The notes: generated by a model from the letters alone, not told the origin. A DNA stretch of 40,653 nucleotides from an uncultured Gammaproteobacteria bacterium (GCA_929200535.1 CAKMZV010000004.1:1-40653); one strand, 5' to 3'. Positions 17,596-28,654 are shown, counted from the first letter of the stretch. Program-made: numbers and translations.

Positions 17596-18624
17596 TTATA
17601 GTGCAGCTTCAATTTTTTCCAAAACGTTTTGTGGTAACCAAGAGTGCCAGATTTTTTCATATTTTACGATGAAATATCCAGCAGCTTGATTCGCATCAGC
17701 TTGTTGGTCTTCTTTCCAAGCAAGAACGTCTAATAATGCTTTTGATGGAATGCTGTATTTTTCAAGAAAATCAGTCACTTCAGCGTCTCTATTAGCAAGT
17801 TCTGTAGTAACTAATTTTACAACAGTTGCTGGTGGGTATTGACCAGCGTGTGGTGCGTCACATTCAGGGTCTTGGTTACAGTCATGACCTACTTTGTCGT
17901 ATGGGTTAAGCGTAAGAGCTTTCAGGTCATACTTTCCTAATACAGCAGTAGGAGCCCAGTAGTAACCAAGCCACGCTTCGTTACGTTTGAATGCTTTGGC
18001 TATTGATAGCTTTAAACCTTCTCCTGAGCCTGTGTCAAAAAGATTGAATTTTTTTCCCATTCCATAAGCGTTGAAAAGATTTGTGTTTATAATCCCACAC
18101 GCCCATCCTGCAGGGCAGTTATGAAAACGTCCTTTTCCTGGAGATTCTGGGTCTGCAAAAACTTCAGGATTAGCAAGAACGTCTTGAATGCTATTGATAT
18201 TATGTTTCTTTGCGGTGTATGCTGGGATATACCATTTTTCTCCAGCATCGGGGAACATTTCACCTACTCTTTTTACGTTTCCTTTAGACTCGCCTTTTTT
18301 GAGGATGGCTTTAACTGAATTTTCCCATGCTTCTGGGATAAAGTTAGGCTCTCCTTTATTAACTAAAGACGTGATTCCAGGTACTGTGGAAGTAGGTATA
18401 GTTTTGATTTTGCAACCATAACCTTCACGTAAAATAAAGCTTGAAATTTTGGCAACAATTTGTCCAGATGCCCAATTCATTTCACCAACAGAAACAGTAC
18501 CACAAGCAGCGTGTGTATTTACTGAAAACGCTAATGTAGTAAAGCTTAAAACTGAAAAAATTAAGCCTCTAAATAGGCTCTTGCACTTCGATGTTTGTCC
18601 ATCAATTTTTTGTTTTGAAAACAT
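17596..18624 (-). CDS. proX: Glycine betaine ABC transporter substrate-binding protein
   Basis: 342 aa; signal peptide, 'VSVGEMNWASGQIVAKISSFILREGYGC', 'PEAWENSV', 'YYWAPTAVLGKYDLKAL'. Confidence 0.88.
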   Translation of the reverse strand: MFSKQKIDGQTSKCKSLFRGLIFSVLSFTTLAFSVNTHAACGTVSVGEMNWASGQIVAKISSFILREGYGCKIKTIPTSTVPGITSLVNKGEPNFIPEAWENSVKAILKKGESKGNVKRVGEMFPDAGEKWYIPAYTAKKHNINSIQDVLANPEVFADPESPGKGRFHNCPAGWACGIINTNLFNAYGMGKKFNLFDTGSGEGLKLSIAKAFKRNEAWLGYYWAPTAVLGKYDLKALTLNPYDKVGHDCNQDPECDAPHAGQYPPATVVKLVTTELANRDAEVTDFLEKYSIPSKALLDVLAWKEDQQADANQAAGYFIVKYEKIWHSWLPQNVLEKIEAAL

Positions 18625-19135
18625 TATAAAAACTCCTTTTTAAGAATGGTTTATAAATTATTTAACTCCCTTATGACTAAATCAAATATGTATTCATCGG
18701 ATAATAGTCTGCATTTAAAACACTTACTCATATAATGGTTTTAAAAGTAGATTTTATTTTAATTTATAGACCACTACTTTGACAACCATTACAAGGTAAA
18801 AATGATAATCTATATACCACTAATTTGTCAATTGAGATTTTTTATTTCTGTTATTATTATTTCCAAAAATCATAATAATAATTTTTTTATTGTTTAACCA
18901 TATATTTATGTAACTCTCTCAAGCACTGTATTTAGAGGCTCTTAAATTGTCTTTGGTTGGTGAAATTAGTAAGTTATTTTTAACTTGAAAGTGCACAATA
19001 TACCTTTTTTGTTTTCTTAAATTTGTTTGTTTGGTATAATTCTATTGTTATGTTAGCATTGTTGTCTTGTCGTAAAAGGCGATATAGAGCAAACAATAAT
19101 TTAATTAAAATAAATTAGAGGTATGTAAAAAGCTT

Positions 19136-19381
19136 ATGAGCAATGAATTAGATATACAGGCAAGAGTTAAGAAAATTGTTTCTGAACAACTTGGTGTTAA
19201 TGAATCTGAGATTGATCAAGATTCTTCTTTTGTAGATGATCTGGGTGCGGATTCCTTAGATACAGTTGAATTAGTGATGGCATTAGAGCAAGAATTTGAA
19301 GCCAATATTCCAGATGAAGAAGCCGAAAAAATAACAACTGTCCAACAAGCTGTTGATTTCATCAAATCATCTTCTTCTTAG
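19136..19381 (+). CDS. acpP: Acyl carrier protein
   Basis: 81 aa; '[43 protein letters not shown]'. Confidence 0.97.
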   Translation: MSNELDIQARVKKIVSEQLGVNESEIDQDSSFVDDLGADSLDTVELVMALEQEFEANIPDEEAEKITTVQQAVDFIKSSSS

Positions 19382-19407
19382 TAGTTTCTTAATTTTCACA
19401 ATATTTT

Positions 19408-19437
19408 AGAGCGAAAAGGCGCGAGTCTTTTCGCTCT
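19408..19437. terminator. Strong hairpin between acpP and fabF (attenuator/partial terminator candidate)
   Basis: AGAGCGAAAAG-GCGCGAGT-CTTTTCGCTCT: 11-bp perfect stem, followed by GGTTTTC. Confidence 0.6.
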
Positions 19438-19470
19438 GGTTTTCACATTTAATCAAAATAGTTTTACTCG

Positions 19471-20721
19471 ATGAGAAGAGTAGCTGTTACTGGATTAGGT
19501 TTATTAACCCCTTTGGGTTCAGGGGTCTCGACTAATTGGCAAAGTTTATTAGAAGGAAAAAGTGGCATCGCTCCACTTAAGAGTTTTGATGTGAGTGATT
19601 CTGCTGTAAAAATTGCCGGTGAAATTGGAGATTTTTTTGATATAACTCAATGGATGACAGGCAAAGAAGCCAAGCGTTATGACTCCTTTATCCACTTCGC
19701 AGTAGCCGCTTCAGATGAAGCGTTAGACAATGCTGGTCTTTTGCATAATTCTACATTAGATGAGCGAATTGACCGAACTCGTTTTGGGGTTTGTGTTGGC
19801 TCAGGTGTAGGTGGTCTAGCCACCATCGAAAAAAATAATATAGCTTTAAATGAAGGAGGAGCTCGCAGAGTATCTCCATTCTACGTTGCCGGTGGTATTA
19901 TCAACATGGCAGCTGGGACACTTTCTATTCGTTATGGCTTGTTAGGTCCGAATACTTCTCCCGTTAGTGCTTGCACGACAGGCTTGCATTCCTTAGCTTG
20001 GGCATATCGAATGATTCAATATAATGATGCGGATATTATGCTTGCTGGAGCTTCAGAGCAACCATGCACTCCTTCAGGTTTAGCTGGTTTTTCTGCTATG
20101 CGGGCTCTTTCGCAAAGAAATGATAGTCCGACTGAGGCAAGTCGCCCTTGGGATAGGGATAGAGATGGTTTTGTGCTTTCCAGTGGTGCGGGTTTGGTGG
20201 TATTAGAGGAATGGGAGAGTGCTAAAAAAAGAGGTGCACCAATTTATGGCGAGATAGTCGGGATAGGCATGAGTAGTGACGCTTCTCACATTACTCAACC
20301 CTCAGCAAATGGCGAGGGGGCAGCACGATGTATGCAAATAGCCTTGCAAGATGCAAAAATTAACCCACATGAAATAGGCTATATCAATGCCCACGGCACA
20401 TCAACTCCATTGGGTGATATTGCTGAAATTCAGGCGATAAAAAAATGTTTTGGGGAAGATGCGAAAAATCTTCTCATTAGCTCGACAAAGTCAATGCTCG
20501 GTCATTCTCTTGGGGCTTCTGGGGCGATTGAGAGCATTATTAGTTTACTTGCTTTAGAGCATCAAAAAATTCCACCAACCATTAATCTTGAGAATCCTGA
20601 TGAGGGTTGTGATTTGGATTTAGTCCCTCATTATGGCAGAGATGCGAAGATTAAATATAGCTTGAGCAATTCATTTGGTTTTGGGGGAAGTAATTGCAGT
20701 ATTGTTTTTGCTAAGGCGTAG
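19471..20721 (+). CDS. fabF: Beta-ketoacyl-ACP synthase II
   Basis: 416 aa; 'SPVSACTTGLHSLAWAYRMI' active-site Cys, 'INAHGTSTPLGDIAE', 'STKSMLGHSLGASGAIE', 'NSFGFGGSN'. Confidence 0.96.
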   Translation: MRRVAVTGLGLLTPLGSGVSTNWQSLLEGKSGIAPLKSFDVSDSAVKIAGEIGDFFDITQWMTGKEAKRYDSFIHFAVAASDEALDNAGLLHNSTLDERIDRTRFGVCVGSGVGGLATIEKNNIALNEGGARRVSPFYVAGGIINMAAGTLSIRYGLLGPNTSPVSACTTGLHSLAWAYRMIQYNDADIMLAGASEQPCTPSGLAGFSAMRALSQRNDSPTEASRPWDRDRDGFVLSSGAGLVVLEEWESAKKRGAPIYGEIVGIGMSSDASHITQPSANGEGAARCMQIALQDAKINPHEIGYINAHGTSTPLGDIAEIQAIKKCFGEDAKNLLISSTKSMLGHSLGASGAIESIISLLALEHQKIPPTINLENPDEGCDLDLVPHYGRDAKIKYSLSNSFGFGGSNCSIVFAKA

Positions 20722-21193
20722 AGGCTGAAGCCTTGCGTTTTTGTTTAAAAAAGTCAGTTAGTAGTTGTTCGCATTCTTGTTGTAAGCACCCTCCAGTAAC
20801 TTTTGGTTGATGATATTGCCTTGGATCGCCAAGTACGTTAAATACACTGCCAGCCGCTCCAACACGCTTATCATAAGCGCCGAAAATGATACGATCCACC
20901 CGAGAATGTATTAGGGCTCCTGCACACATACAACACGGCTCTAAGGTAATATATATTGTTGCATTGGACAAACGATAATTATTTTGTGCTTTAAACGCCT
21001 CTTCTAAGGCGAGTATTTCGGCGTGAGCGCAGGCATTTTTTTTGTTGATTGTGAGGTTATGGGCAGTAGAAATTAGGGTATTTTGTGCAATAACGATAGC
21101 CCCTACTGGCACTTCCCCGCATTGCGCTGCTTGCTTGGCAAGCTCAATGGCTTTTTTCATCCAATAAAAATCATTGTCAGAGAAAGTTGGCAT
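20711..21193 (-). CDS. tadA: tRNA adenosine(34) deaminase TadA
   Basis: 160 aa; 'CAHAEILALEEAF' and 'LEPCCMCAGALIHSRVDRIIFGAYDKRVGAAGS'. Confidence 0.93.
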   Translation of the reverse strand: MPTFSDNDFYWMKKAIELAKQAAQCGEVPVGAIVIAQNTLISTAHNLTINKKNACAHAEILALEEAFKAQNNYRLSNATIYITLEPCCMCAGALIHSRVDRIIFGAYDKRVGAAGSVFNVLGDPRQYHQPKVTGGCLQQECEQLLTDFFKQKRKASASTP

Positions 21194-21423
21194 TATTGCA
21201 GTTGCTCAATTTTTTCGACAATAAAATGCCAACAATCTTCTTTTTGTGTTACTTCCACCAATGAGTGCTTCATTTGTTCGCAAAATTTAGGCACATCATC
21301 TAACGATTTTTTATCTGTTGAGATTAAACAAACTTGTTCGCCTACCTTGGCACTAATCAATCCTCGCCGTAGGAATAATAACGGCATAGGGCATTTTAAG
21401 CCAGATGAGTCTATTGTTTTCAT
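21193..21423 (-). CDS. TusA/SirA-family sulfurtransferase-like protein
   Basis: 76 aa; 'DSSGLKCPMPLLFLRRGLISAKVGEQVCLISTDKKSLDDVPKFCEQMKHSLVE' with CPMP motif. Confidence 0.85.
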   Translation of the reverse strand: MKTIDSSGLKCPMPLLFLRRGLISAKVGEQVCLISTDKKSLDDVPKFCEQMKHSLVEVTQKEDCWHFIVEKIEQLQ

Positions 21424-22307
21424 TGTGCAAAGGTCTCTTTAAGTTTAAAGTTGATAGTGTCTCCAGTGTAGGCTTGAGCTAATTTAGGTAATTCATCAGA
21501 GCATACAGTTCCAATTTTAGGATAGCCACCGATTGTGGGGGCATCATTTAGCATAATAATTGGGTTTCCATCCGGTGGGATTTGAATGGAGCCTATTAGC
21601 ATTCCTTCAGAATAGGGTAGATTAATTTTATGGGATAAATCACCCCCTTGTAAACGACAGCCAACTCGATTAAGTTGTTTGCTGACGATAAATTTTTGTG
21701 AGATAATGCGTTCCTTGAATTTTTTGTCGAATAAATCAAATTGGTAAGTTGGCAGAAATTGCAAGGTTATATGAGGTGAATATTGAGGGATATGCTGCCA
21801 ATTTAATGCTTTGGTGGTTTGATGAGGGGCTGGATTACTTGGGATAATATCATCGGCTTTAAGCGGGACTCCATCTTTGGATAATCCACCTATTTTTTCA
21901 CGTGGATTTGTGGAGGTACTGTTGAATATTTTATGCACTGCAAAACCTCCTTTAATTGCCAGATAACAACGCAATCCTGAAACTCTATTCCGCCATTCTA
22001 TTTTGTCTCCTTTGTTGATATTGTGGCTTTGCCATAGAGGTGTTTTTTGCCCGTTAATTGTAAAATTTAAATCCGCACCGCAGACGGCAATGCAGGTGCT
22101 TATTTGCGATTCAATTTTTAATGCACCGAGAGTGATTTCGATGACTGTTGTATTGCTTGGGTTATCTAATAATTTATTGCTCCAAAAGTAGGCAAAAGAA
22201 TCAACCGCTCCAGATTGAGCAATGCCATATTGGCTAAAACCTATTCGACCATTATCTTGCAGCATCGATAGTCCGCCTGATTGCAGAATTTTAAATCCTT
22301 TTTTCAT
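21420..22307 (-). CDS. pxpC: 5-oxoprolinase subunit C / biotin-dependent carboxyltransferase family
   Basis: 295 aa; 'GGLSMLQDNGRIGFSQYGIAQSGAVD', 'RVGCRLQGGDL', 'GNPIIMLNDAPTIGGYPKIGTV'. Confidence 0.9.
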   Translation of the reverse strand: MKKGFKILQSGGLSMLQDNGRIGFSQYGIAQSGAVDSFAYFWSNKLLDNPSNTTVIEITLGALKIESQISTCIAVCGADLNFTINGQKTPLWQSHNINKGDKIEWRNRVSGLRCYLAIKGGFAVHKIFNSTSTNPREKIGGLSKDGVPLKADDIIPSNPAPHQTTKALNWQHIPQYSPHITLQFLPTYQFDLFDKKFKERIISQKFIVSKQLNRVGCRLQGGDLSHKINLPYSEGMLIGSIQIPPDGNPIIMLNDAPTIGGYPKIGTVCSDELPKLAQAYTGDTINFKLKETFAQ

Positions 22308-23017
22308 ATTTTCGCACTGAGTTTATCGTACATTTTACGATTAATTGGCTCAAAGATAACCTCATCGCCTATTTGCCACAAGTGAGTTAAACTTTTCTCA
22401 TTAGGTATCAATGACTGAGGGCAATTGCCAATAATATGCCACCCTCCTGGAGTAGGTAGTGGATAGACAGCGGTTTGTTCCTCAGCAATACCAATACTTC
22501 CAGCAGCGACATTTAAACGAGGGGTTGGATGGCGTGGGATGCGAATTTTTTTATCCACTTCAGCAAGATAGGCAAATCCAGGGCAGAATCCAACGGCATA
22601 AACGGTATATTTTTTTTCACTATGCAGGGCAATCAATTGCTCCAATGAAGCGATTTTACATTGCTCTAACACCCGCTCTATATCGGTGCCTACTTGTGGA
22701 TGATAGTAGGCGGGTAGGCGGTGTGTTGTTGCCGTAATATCAAGATTTAAGGATGATGAGTTATTGAGGCAATCGTCGGCAAGGTTGTGTAAATAATCAA
22801 TTGTTTTAAGTGTATTTGAGGCTGGTTTGGAGAAATTGATTAGAACATTGTTATAGGATGGGATGAGGTGAGTTAAATTATCCGATTGCTGTGCTTGAAT
22901 AGCTTGGCAAAAGTGGCGTATGCTATGGAAAACTGGAGGAGATATTTTGTCCGTAAAATAAACAATAAAGGCATTTTCGCTTGCTTGTACAATACGAATA
23001 TTTTTTTCCATTACCAA
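22304..23017 (-). CDS. pxpB: 5-oxoprolinase subunit B
   Basis: 237 aa; 'YAVGFCPGFAYLAEVDKKIRIPRHPTPRLNVAAGSIGIAEEQTAVYPLPTPGGWHIIG'. Confidence 0.92.
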   Translation of the reverse strand: MVMEKNIRIVQASENAFIVYFTDKISPPVFHSIRHFCQAIQAQQSDNLTHLIPSYNNVLINFSKPASNTLKTIDYLHNLADDCLNNSSSLNLDITATTHRLPAYYHPQVGTDIERVLEQCKIASLEQLIALHSEKKYTVYAVGFCPGFAYLAEVDKKIRIPRHPTPRLNVAAGSIGIAEEQTAVYPLPTPGGWHIIGNCPQSLIPNEKSLTHLWQIGDEVIFEPINRKMYDKLSAKI

Positions 23018-23514
23018 TAAAGTGGGTAGTTGTTTTTATGTACTATGTTGTTGTATATCAAGGCAAAAATGATGACGCAAATAGCCCCAATAAGCGTAGG
23101 AAATAAAATAAAATCCCAAGTAGGAGCAGTCAAAAAAATAATAATAGGGTTAGAGCCAGCAGGCGGATGAACAATACGTAAGATCATCATTGCAGCAATG
23201 GTTGTACTTACGGCAAGAGCCATAGCCCACCAATGAGGTCCCAGTAAAGTGAGAATGCTTAGACCAATTATCGAACTGATTAAATGACCAAAAATGACAT
23301 TTCTTGGTTGAGAAAAAGGAGCGGCTGGATAACCAAATACTAATACGCAAGATGCCCCAAAAGAACCAAGGATAAGCACGGTAGAAAAAACATTATCGAT
23401 AAAGGCGAGTGAGGCAATTATTAAAAAACTACCAAGCCACGCAAATAGAATACTTTTATTAGAAGGGCGTGGCGGTATTTGATTAGGGTCTCCTTTGAGC
23501 TTGTAAATAGGCAT
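23011..23514 (-). CDS. HPP family integral membrane protein
   Basis: 167 aa; four TM segments; 'GSFGASCVLVFGYPAAPFSQPRNVIFGHLISSIIGL' and 'RIVHPPAGSNPII' (HPP motif). Confidence 0.88.
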   Translation of the reverse strand: MPIYKLKGDPNQIPPRPSNKSILFAWLGSFLIIASLAFIDNVFSTVLILGSFGASCVLVFGYPAAPFSQPRNVIFGHLISSIIGLSILTLLGPHWWAMALAVSTTIAAMMILRIVHPPAGSNPIIIFLTAPTWDFILFPTLIGAICVIIFALIYNNIVHKNNYPLYW

Positions 23515-23523
23515 AGTATGAAA

Positions 23524-24237
23524 TTATTTTGATAAAAAAGTAATAGAGGCAGGATTATCGCTATGAAAGCAAATAGTATCACTTATTAAGTTTAACCACT
23601 TGTTATCTACTTTGACTCGTTTATTTTTGATTATTTGATAAAATTGCTCGCCAATATCCTGTTGATTTGTTAAGACGCTTTTTTTTGTCGTACGTGGGCA
23701 AAGAGAGCCGTCTTTTTGATATTTTCTATCCGCAAAAGTCTCATTCCAAATGATAATTTGATGATTTTGCAACTGTTGTTTGATTTCTTTATTTATATTT
23801 TGAGGATAGGAAAGGATAAGCGGTAAGTTAAAGAAAGAGCAGACTTCACAAATAATTTGGCATATTTTAATATTGGTTTGGCAGTCGTGGTACAAGGCTC
23901 CGTGTGGCTTTATATGCGAAAGAGTTATTTGTTTTTCTTGGCAACAATTTAAGAGAGCTTTCACTTGCTGTGTAAGCGTTTTTTTGAGTGCTAAAGGGGA
24001 GAGCGAATTTGCCATTGAGGTTCGCCCAAAATTTTTGCAATCTGGGTAGCTTGGATGGGCACCAATACTGACCTTATGCTGCAAACAATGGGTAATGCAT
24101 AAAGACATTGTTGCTATGTTGCCACAATGCCCACCACAGGCAATATTAGCCAAATCAATAGCGGGCATTATTGCTTGATTTTGTTGCTCAAGCAACTCAA
24201 GGTTTTCGCTTTCTCCAAGGTCGCAATTAATTTTCAA
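23524..24237 (-). CDS. pxpA: 5-oxoprolinase subunit A (LamB/YcsF family)
   Basis: 237 aa; 'INCDLGES', 'DLANIACGGHCGNIATM', 'SIGAHPSYPDCKNFGR', 'IKPHGALYHD', 'ETFADRKYQKDGSLCPR'. Confidence 0.92.
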   Translation of the reverse strand: MKINCDLGESENLELLEQQNQAIMPAIDLANIACGGHCGNIATMSLCITHCLQHKVSIGAHPSYPDCKNFGRTSMANSLSPLALKKTLTQQVKALLNCCQEKQITLSHIKPHGALYHDCQTNIKICQIICEVCSFFNLPLILSYPQNINKEIKQQLQNHQIIIWNETFADRKYQKDGSLCPRTTKKSVLTNQQDIGEQFYQIIKNKRVKVDNKWLNLISDTICFHSDNPASITFLSK

Positions 24238-24281
24238 TATTTTTTAACTTGCCATAGTTTAAGGGTATATTGTAGCAGATG

Positions 24282-24317
24282 CCCCCTCACCCCAACCCTC
24301 TCCCTGAGGGAGAGGGA
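24282..24317. repeat. Dispersed GC-rich repeat, opposite orientation
   Basis: CCCCCTCACCCCAACCCTCTCCCTGAGGGAGAGGG is the reverse-orientation counterpart of 160-197. Confidence 0.8.
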
Positions 24318-24349
24318 GCTACTTTTGCTATAACTCAGGATTTAATGAT

Positions 24350-25690
24350 TTAGAATTTATTCTGCATTAAACTACCCATTTGACGTCTGAAATTTTTATT
24401 TTTAAAACGTTTCATCATTCCTTTCATTTCTTTTTGTTGCTTGATCAGTTGATTAACGTTTTGCACGCTTTGACCAGCTCCTGCAGCAATTCTTCGGCGT
24501 CTTGAGCCTTTTAAAATTTCTGGGTTAGCACGTTCTTTTGGAGTCATTGATTGGATGATGGCAATTTGTCTTTTAATCGCCTTATCATCCATTGATGGAT
24601 TAGCCATTTGTGCACCGAGATTGCCCATTCCAGGAAGTTTATCAAGCATTGACTGAATGCCACCCATCTTGCCAATTTCTTGAAGTTGAGTTAATAAATC
24701 ATTAAAATTTAAAGCCCCGCCTTTATTTATTTTTTTAACAGTTTTTGTCGCTTTTTCCGTGCTGGTTTTTTGCTCCAATTCTTCAATTAAGCTGAGCATA
24801 TCGCCCATTCCGAGTATTCTTGAGGCAATACGATCTGGATGAAAATCTTGTATATCTTCAAGTTTTTCGCCAACAGAAATTAATTTAATCGGTTGCCCCA
24901 CAATATGCCTTACTGAAAGAATCGCCCCCCCTCTGGAATCGCCATCAACTTTTGTAAAGACCAATCCAGTAATAGTGATTTTTTTAGCAAAAGCCTCAGC
25001 TACATTAACCGCATCTTGCCCTTGCTGACTATCGGCAACAAATAGAGTTTCGATAGGGGATAAGAGTTGTTGTAATTTGCTAATTTCTGTCATCATTTGC
25101 TCATCAATATTGAGTCTGCCTGCGGTATCGACAATTAGGGCATCAAATAAATATTGAGTTGCGTATTGCTTTGCTTGCTTGGCAATTTCAATCGGCTCTT
25201 TGCTATCACTGCTAAAAAACTCGACATCAATTTGTTTAGCGAGTATTTTTAATTGTTCTATCGCCGCTGGACGATACACATCACAACTGGTAAGCAGTAC
25301 GCGTTTTTTTTGTTCTTTAAGTTTTTTTGCTAATTTAGCTGCACTGGTGGTTTTACCAACACCCTGTAATCCAGAGAGCAAGATCAGGGCAGGAGGTTCG
25401 ATAGACAGATTGATAGGCTCTTGTTTTTCACCGAGTAAATTGATAAGTTCTTGCTGGATTATTTTAATGAGTTGTTGCCCGGGAGATAATTTTTGTGCAA
25501 CTTCTTGCCCTTCATACTGATTTTCGATATTCGTCAAAAAACTTTTAATTACTGGCAAGCCAACATCTGCTTCTAAAAGAGCACGGCGAATTTCTCGCAA
25601 GGTCTCCTTCATATTTTCAGGAGTCAGACGAGCTTGACCTTGTAATTTCTTTAATGTTAAAGATAGACGACTGCTTAGTGAATCAAACAT
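24350..25690 (-). CDS. ffh: Signal recognition particle protein Ffh
   Basis: 446 aa; 'LLSGLQGVGKTTSAAKLA', 'DALIVDTAGRLNID', C-terminal M-domain 'RRRRIAAGAGQSVQNVNQLIKQQKEM'. Confidence 0.97.
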   Translation of the reverse strand: MFDSLSSRLSLTLKKLQGQARLTPENMKETLREIRRALLEADVGLPVIKSFLTNIENQYEGQEVAQKLSPGQQLIKIIQQELINLLGEKQEPINLSIEPPALILLSGLQGVGKTTSAAKLAKKLKEQKKRVLLTSCDVYRPAAIEQLKILAKQIDVEFFSSDSKEPIEIAKQAKQYATQYLFDALIVDTAGRLNIDEQMMTEISKLQQLLSPIETLFVADSQQGQDAVNVAEAFAKKITITGLVFTKVDGDSRGGAILSVRHIVGQPIKLISVGEKLEDIQDFHPDRIASRILGMGDMLSLIEELEQKTSTEKATKTVKKINKGGALNFNDLLTQLQEIGKMGGIQSMLDKLPGMGNLGAQMANPSMDDKAIKRQIAIIQSMTPKERANPEILKGSRRRRIAAGAGQSVQNVNQLIKQQKEMKGMMKRFKNKNFRRQMGSLMQNKF

Positions 25691-25789
25691 AGTGTAATGC
25701 TTTTATAATTGATAAGATAAGTTGAGGTAGCCCTTTATATTGCTATAGGTAACCTAACTAAATTTTAACAGAATATACATCTTCTTTTA

Positions 25790-26608
25790 ATGTCCCAAAT
25801 CATTGTTTTTATCTTTTCTGTACTTTCCTTGCTTGGCTATGCAGGGCTTGCTTTTTATCTTATGATTGGTTTTAGAACTGATGGGGAAAAGGATGCTTTT
25901 GAGTTGAGCCAACAAAGAACCTTTAAGCTCATTGTTTATAGCGTTATGCTGGTGCATTTTATCTATGTTTTTAACGCAATGAAACAAGATAATGCAATTG
26001 ATATGGGCTTATTAAAAATGTTAGGGCTAACGTTTTGGTTTATGCTTTTGACCACCCGTATTTTTATTAGCAATCATTTTTCTCCATTAATATTTTTTCT
26101 TATTATTATTCTTAATTTACTGGTCCTATCGGTTGACCTTTTACTCCCTTTGAAAGAAGCTATTTTGATCGATAATTATGCGATTGTCTTTCACGCCCTA
26201 AGCTCGGTAATCGCCTATAGTTTATGTGGTTTAGTGATTCTTCAGACGATTATTTTCTCCCTCCAAGAAAGAACGCTAAAAGCACGCAAACAAGGGTGGT
26301 GGCAGAACTTAATTCCCTCCTTAGAACATAATGAAAAACTTTTTTATGACTTGAGTCGAGTTGCTTTTATTGGTTTGAGTATTAGCATTATCAGTGGCAT
26401 TATTGTTTTAGACGATTGGCTTTTGCAGCAAGTGTCGCATAAAACTGTTTTTACCATTCTCGCATGGCTAATTTTTGGCTTTTTATTATTTTTAAGAAAA
26501 CGCTATATTTTAACCCCGCAAAAATCAGCCCGTTGGGCATTGGGGGCTTGCTCCTTATTGATTATTGGGGTTTTTGGAAGCAAATTAGTATTGGAATATA
26601 TTCTTTAA
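25790..26608 (+). CDS. CcsA/YpjD-like cytochrome c assembly family membrane protein
   Basis: 272 aa multi-TM ORF divergent from ffh; '[34 protein letters not shown]'. Confidence 0.75.
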   Translation: MSQIIVFIFSVLSLLGYAGLAFYLMIGFRTDGEKDAFELSQQRTFKLIVYSVMLVHFIYVFNAMKQDNAIDMGLLKMLGLTFWFMLLTTRIFISNHFSPLIFFLIIILNLLVLSVDLLLPLKEAILIDNYAIVFHALSSVIAYSLCGLVILQTIIFSLQERTLKARKQGWWQNLIPSLEHNEKLFYDLSRVAFIGLSISIISGIIVLDDWLLQQVSHKTVFTILAWLIFGFLLFLRKRYILTPQKSARWALGACSLLIIGVFGSKLVLEYIL

Positions 26609-28629
26609 TGATGCAAATAGAACCAGGTCCCTTTGATTTACACAGTGATTTCCAGCCCAATGGAGATCAGCCAGAGGCAATTCAATCACTGATTCAAGGA
26701 ATTAACCAAGGCGAAAAATATCAGACCCTACTGGGAGTAACCGGCTCAGGTAAAACCTTTACCATTGCCAATGTGCTTGCCAAATTACAACGTCCGGCAA
26801 TTGTACTGGCACATAACAAAACCCTTGCCGCCCAGCTCTATGGTGAATTTAAAGATTTCTTCCCTAAAAATGCAGTTGAGTATTTTGTTTCTTACTATGA
26901 TTACTACCAACCAGAAGCGTATGTACCCTCATCAGACACCTATATCGAAAAAGATGCCGCAGTTAATGAACATATAGAGCAAATGCGCCTCTCTGCTACC
27001 AAAGCAATTATGGAACGTAAAGATGCCATTATTGTTGCAACAGTTTCGGCAATTTATGGACTTGGGGATCCCAACCAGTGGATGAAAATGCTACTGCACG
27101 TTAATCGTGGTGAAACAATCAACCAACGTGCTATTTTACAAAGACTTTCAGAAATGCAGTACGTACGTAATGAAGTGGAACTTTTTAGAGGAACTTTTCG
27201 AGTGCGCGGTGAGAACATTGAAATTTATCCTGCCGACAGTGAAAACTACGCTATTCGCATTTCCTTATTTGATGATGAAATTGAAGAACTCTCGTGGTTT
27301 GATCCACTTACGGGGAAAACCACACAAAAAGTACCACGTGCAACCATCTATCCTAAAACGCATTATGTCACCCCAGAAGAACGCCTACAATACGCCAGCG
27401 AACAAATAAAAATTGAGTTAAAAAACCATTTAGAATACTTAAAAGAAAATAATAAATTAGTTGAGGAGCAACGCCTGCAACAACGCACTCAATACGATTT
27501 AGAAATGATTCAGCAATTAGGCTATTGTACCGGAATTGAAAATTACTCTCGCTATCTTTCAGGTAGAAATCAAGGCGACCCACCACCCACCTTATTGGAC
27601 TATCTTCCAGATGATGCCCTAATGATTATTGATGAAAGTCATATTACGATTCCCCAAGTTGGCGGAATGTTTAAGGGCGATCATTCACGCAAATTAAACT
27701 TGGTTGAATACGGTTTTCGCCTACCCTCGGCATTAGACAATCGCCCACTTCGTTTTGAAGAATTTGAACAAATGATGCCACAAAGTATTTTTGTTTCAGC
27801 CACCCCAGCCGATTATGAAAAAACGCATAGCCAACGGGTAGTCGAGCAATTAGTCCGCCCCACGGGTTTATTAGACCCCAAAATTGAAGTGCGACCTGCC
27901 AGCACTCAAGTCGATGATTTATTTGATGAAATCAAAAAAGTCATCGCAAAAGATGAACGTGTGCTAATCACCACCCTAACTATTAGAATGTCTGAAGATT
28001 TAACCGATTATCTAAGCTCCAATGGCTTACGAGTGCGTTATTTACACTCACGCATTGATACCGTTGAACGAGTAGAAATTATTCGTGATTTGAGATTAGG
28101 TAAATTTGATGTACTGGTTGGCATCAACCTGCTACGTGAAGGCTTAGATATGCCAGAAGTTTCCTTAGTCGCTATTCTCGATGCCGACAAAGAAGGTTTT
28201 TTACGTTCAGAAAGATCGCTTATTCAAACCATCGGACGTGTCGCCCGCCACATCAACGGCAGAGCAATTCTATACGCAGACAAAGTGACTAAATCAATGC
28301 ACAAAGCAATTGATGAAACTCTCCGTCGTCGCAAGCTCCAAGAAGAATACAATAAACAACATAAAATCACCCCCAAATCAGTAAAACGTCGTATTAAAGA
28401 TGAAATGGAAGGCGCCATCACCGCCTACGATACCAATACAGGCATAGATGAAAGCACTCAAATAGCGGCTGAAGCTGTCGCTGAATACCAAAAAGCAAAA
28501 CCTGCTGAACGTATCAAACAACTTAGAAAGTTAGAAAAACAAATGTACCGCCACGCCCAAGATCTAAACTTCGAAGAAGCCGCAAAACTAAGAAATCAAA
28601 TACAACTTCTTAGGCAAATGCCGTTGTAG
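26608..28629 (+). CDS. uvrB: Excinuclease ABC subunit B
   Basis: '[16 protein letters not shown]', '[21 protein letters not shown]', '[16 protein letters not shown]', C-terminal UVR motif. Start placed at the ATG overlapping the upstream TAA (TAATG). Confidence 0.97.
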   Translation: MMQIEPGPFDLHSDFQPNGDQPEAIQSLIQGINQGEKYQTLLGVTGSGKTFTIANVLAKLQRPAIVLAHNKTLAAQLYGEFKDFFPKNAVEYFVSYYDYYQPEAYVPSSDTYIEKDAAVNEHIEQMRLSATKAIMERKDAIIVATVSAIYGLGDPNQWMKMLLHVNRGETINQRAILQRLSEMQYVRNEVELFRGTFRVRGENIEIYPADSENYAIRISLFDDEIEELSWFDPLTGKTTQKVPRATIYPKTHYVTPEERLQYASEQIKIELKNHLEYLKENNKLVEEQRLQQRTQYDLEMIQQLGYCTGIENYSRYLSGRNQGDPPPTLLDYLPDDALMIIDESHITIPQVGGMFKGDHSRKLNLVEYGFRLPSALDNRPLRFEEFEQMMPQSIFVSATPADYEKTHSQRVVEQLVRPTGLLDPKIEVRPASTQVDDLFDEIKKVIAKDERVLITTLTIRMSEDLTDYLSSNGLRVRYLHSRIDTVERVEIIRDLRLGKFDVLVGINLLREGLDMPEVSLVAILDADKEGFLRSERSLIQTIGRVARHINGRAILYADKVTKSMHKAIDETLRRRKLQEEYNKQHKITPKSVKRRIKDEMEGAITAYDTNTGIDESTQIAAEAVAEYQKAKPAERIKQLRKLEKQMYRHAQDLNFEEAAKLRNQIQLLRQMPL

Positions 28630-28654
28630 GGGAGGGAAATAAATTCAAGTGATT

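Noticed and set aside
20711-20721. Convergent 11-nt overlap of fabF and tadA stop regions
   Set aside because: Real but ordinary for compact genomes; no functional inference warranted.
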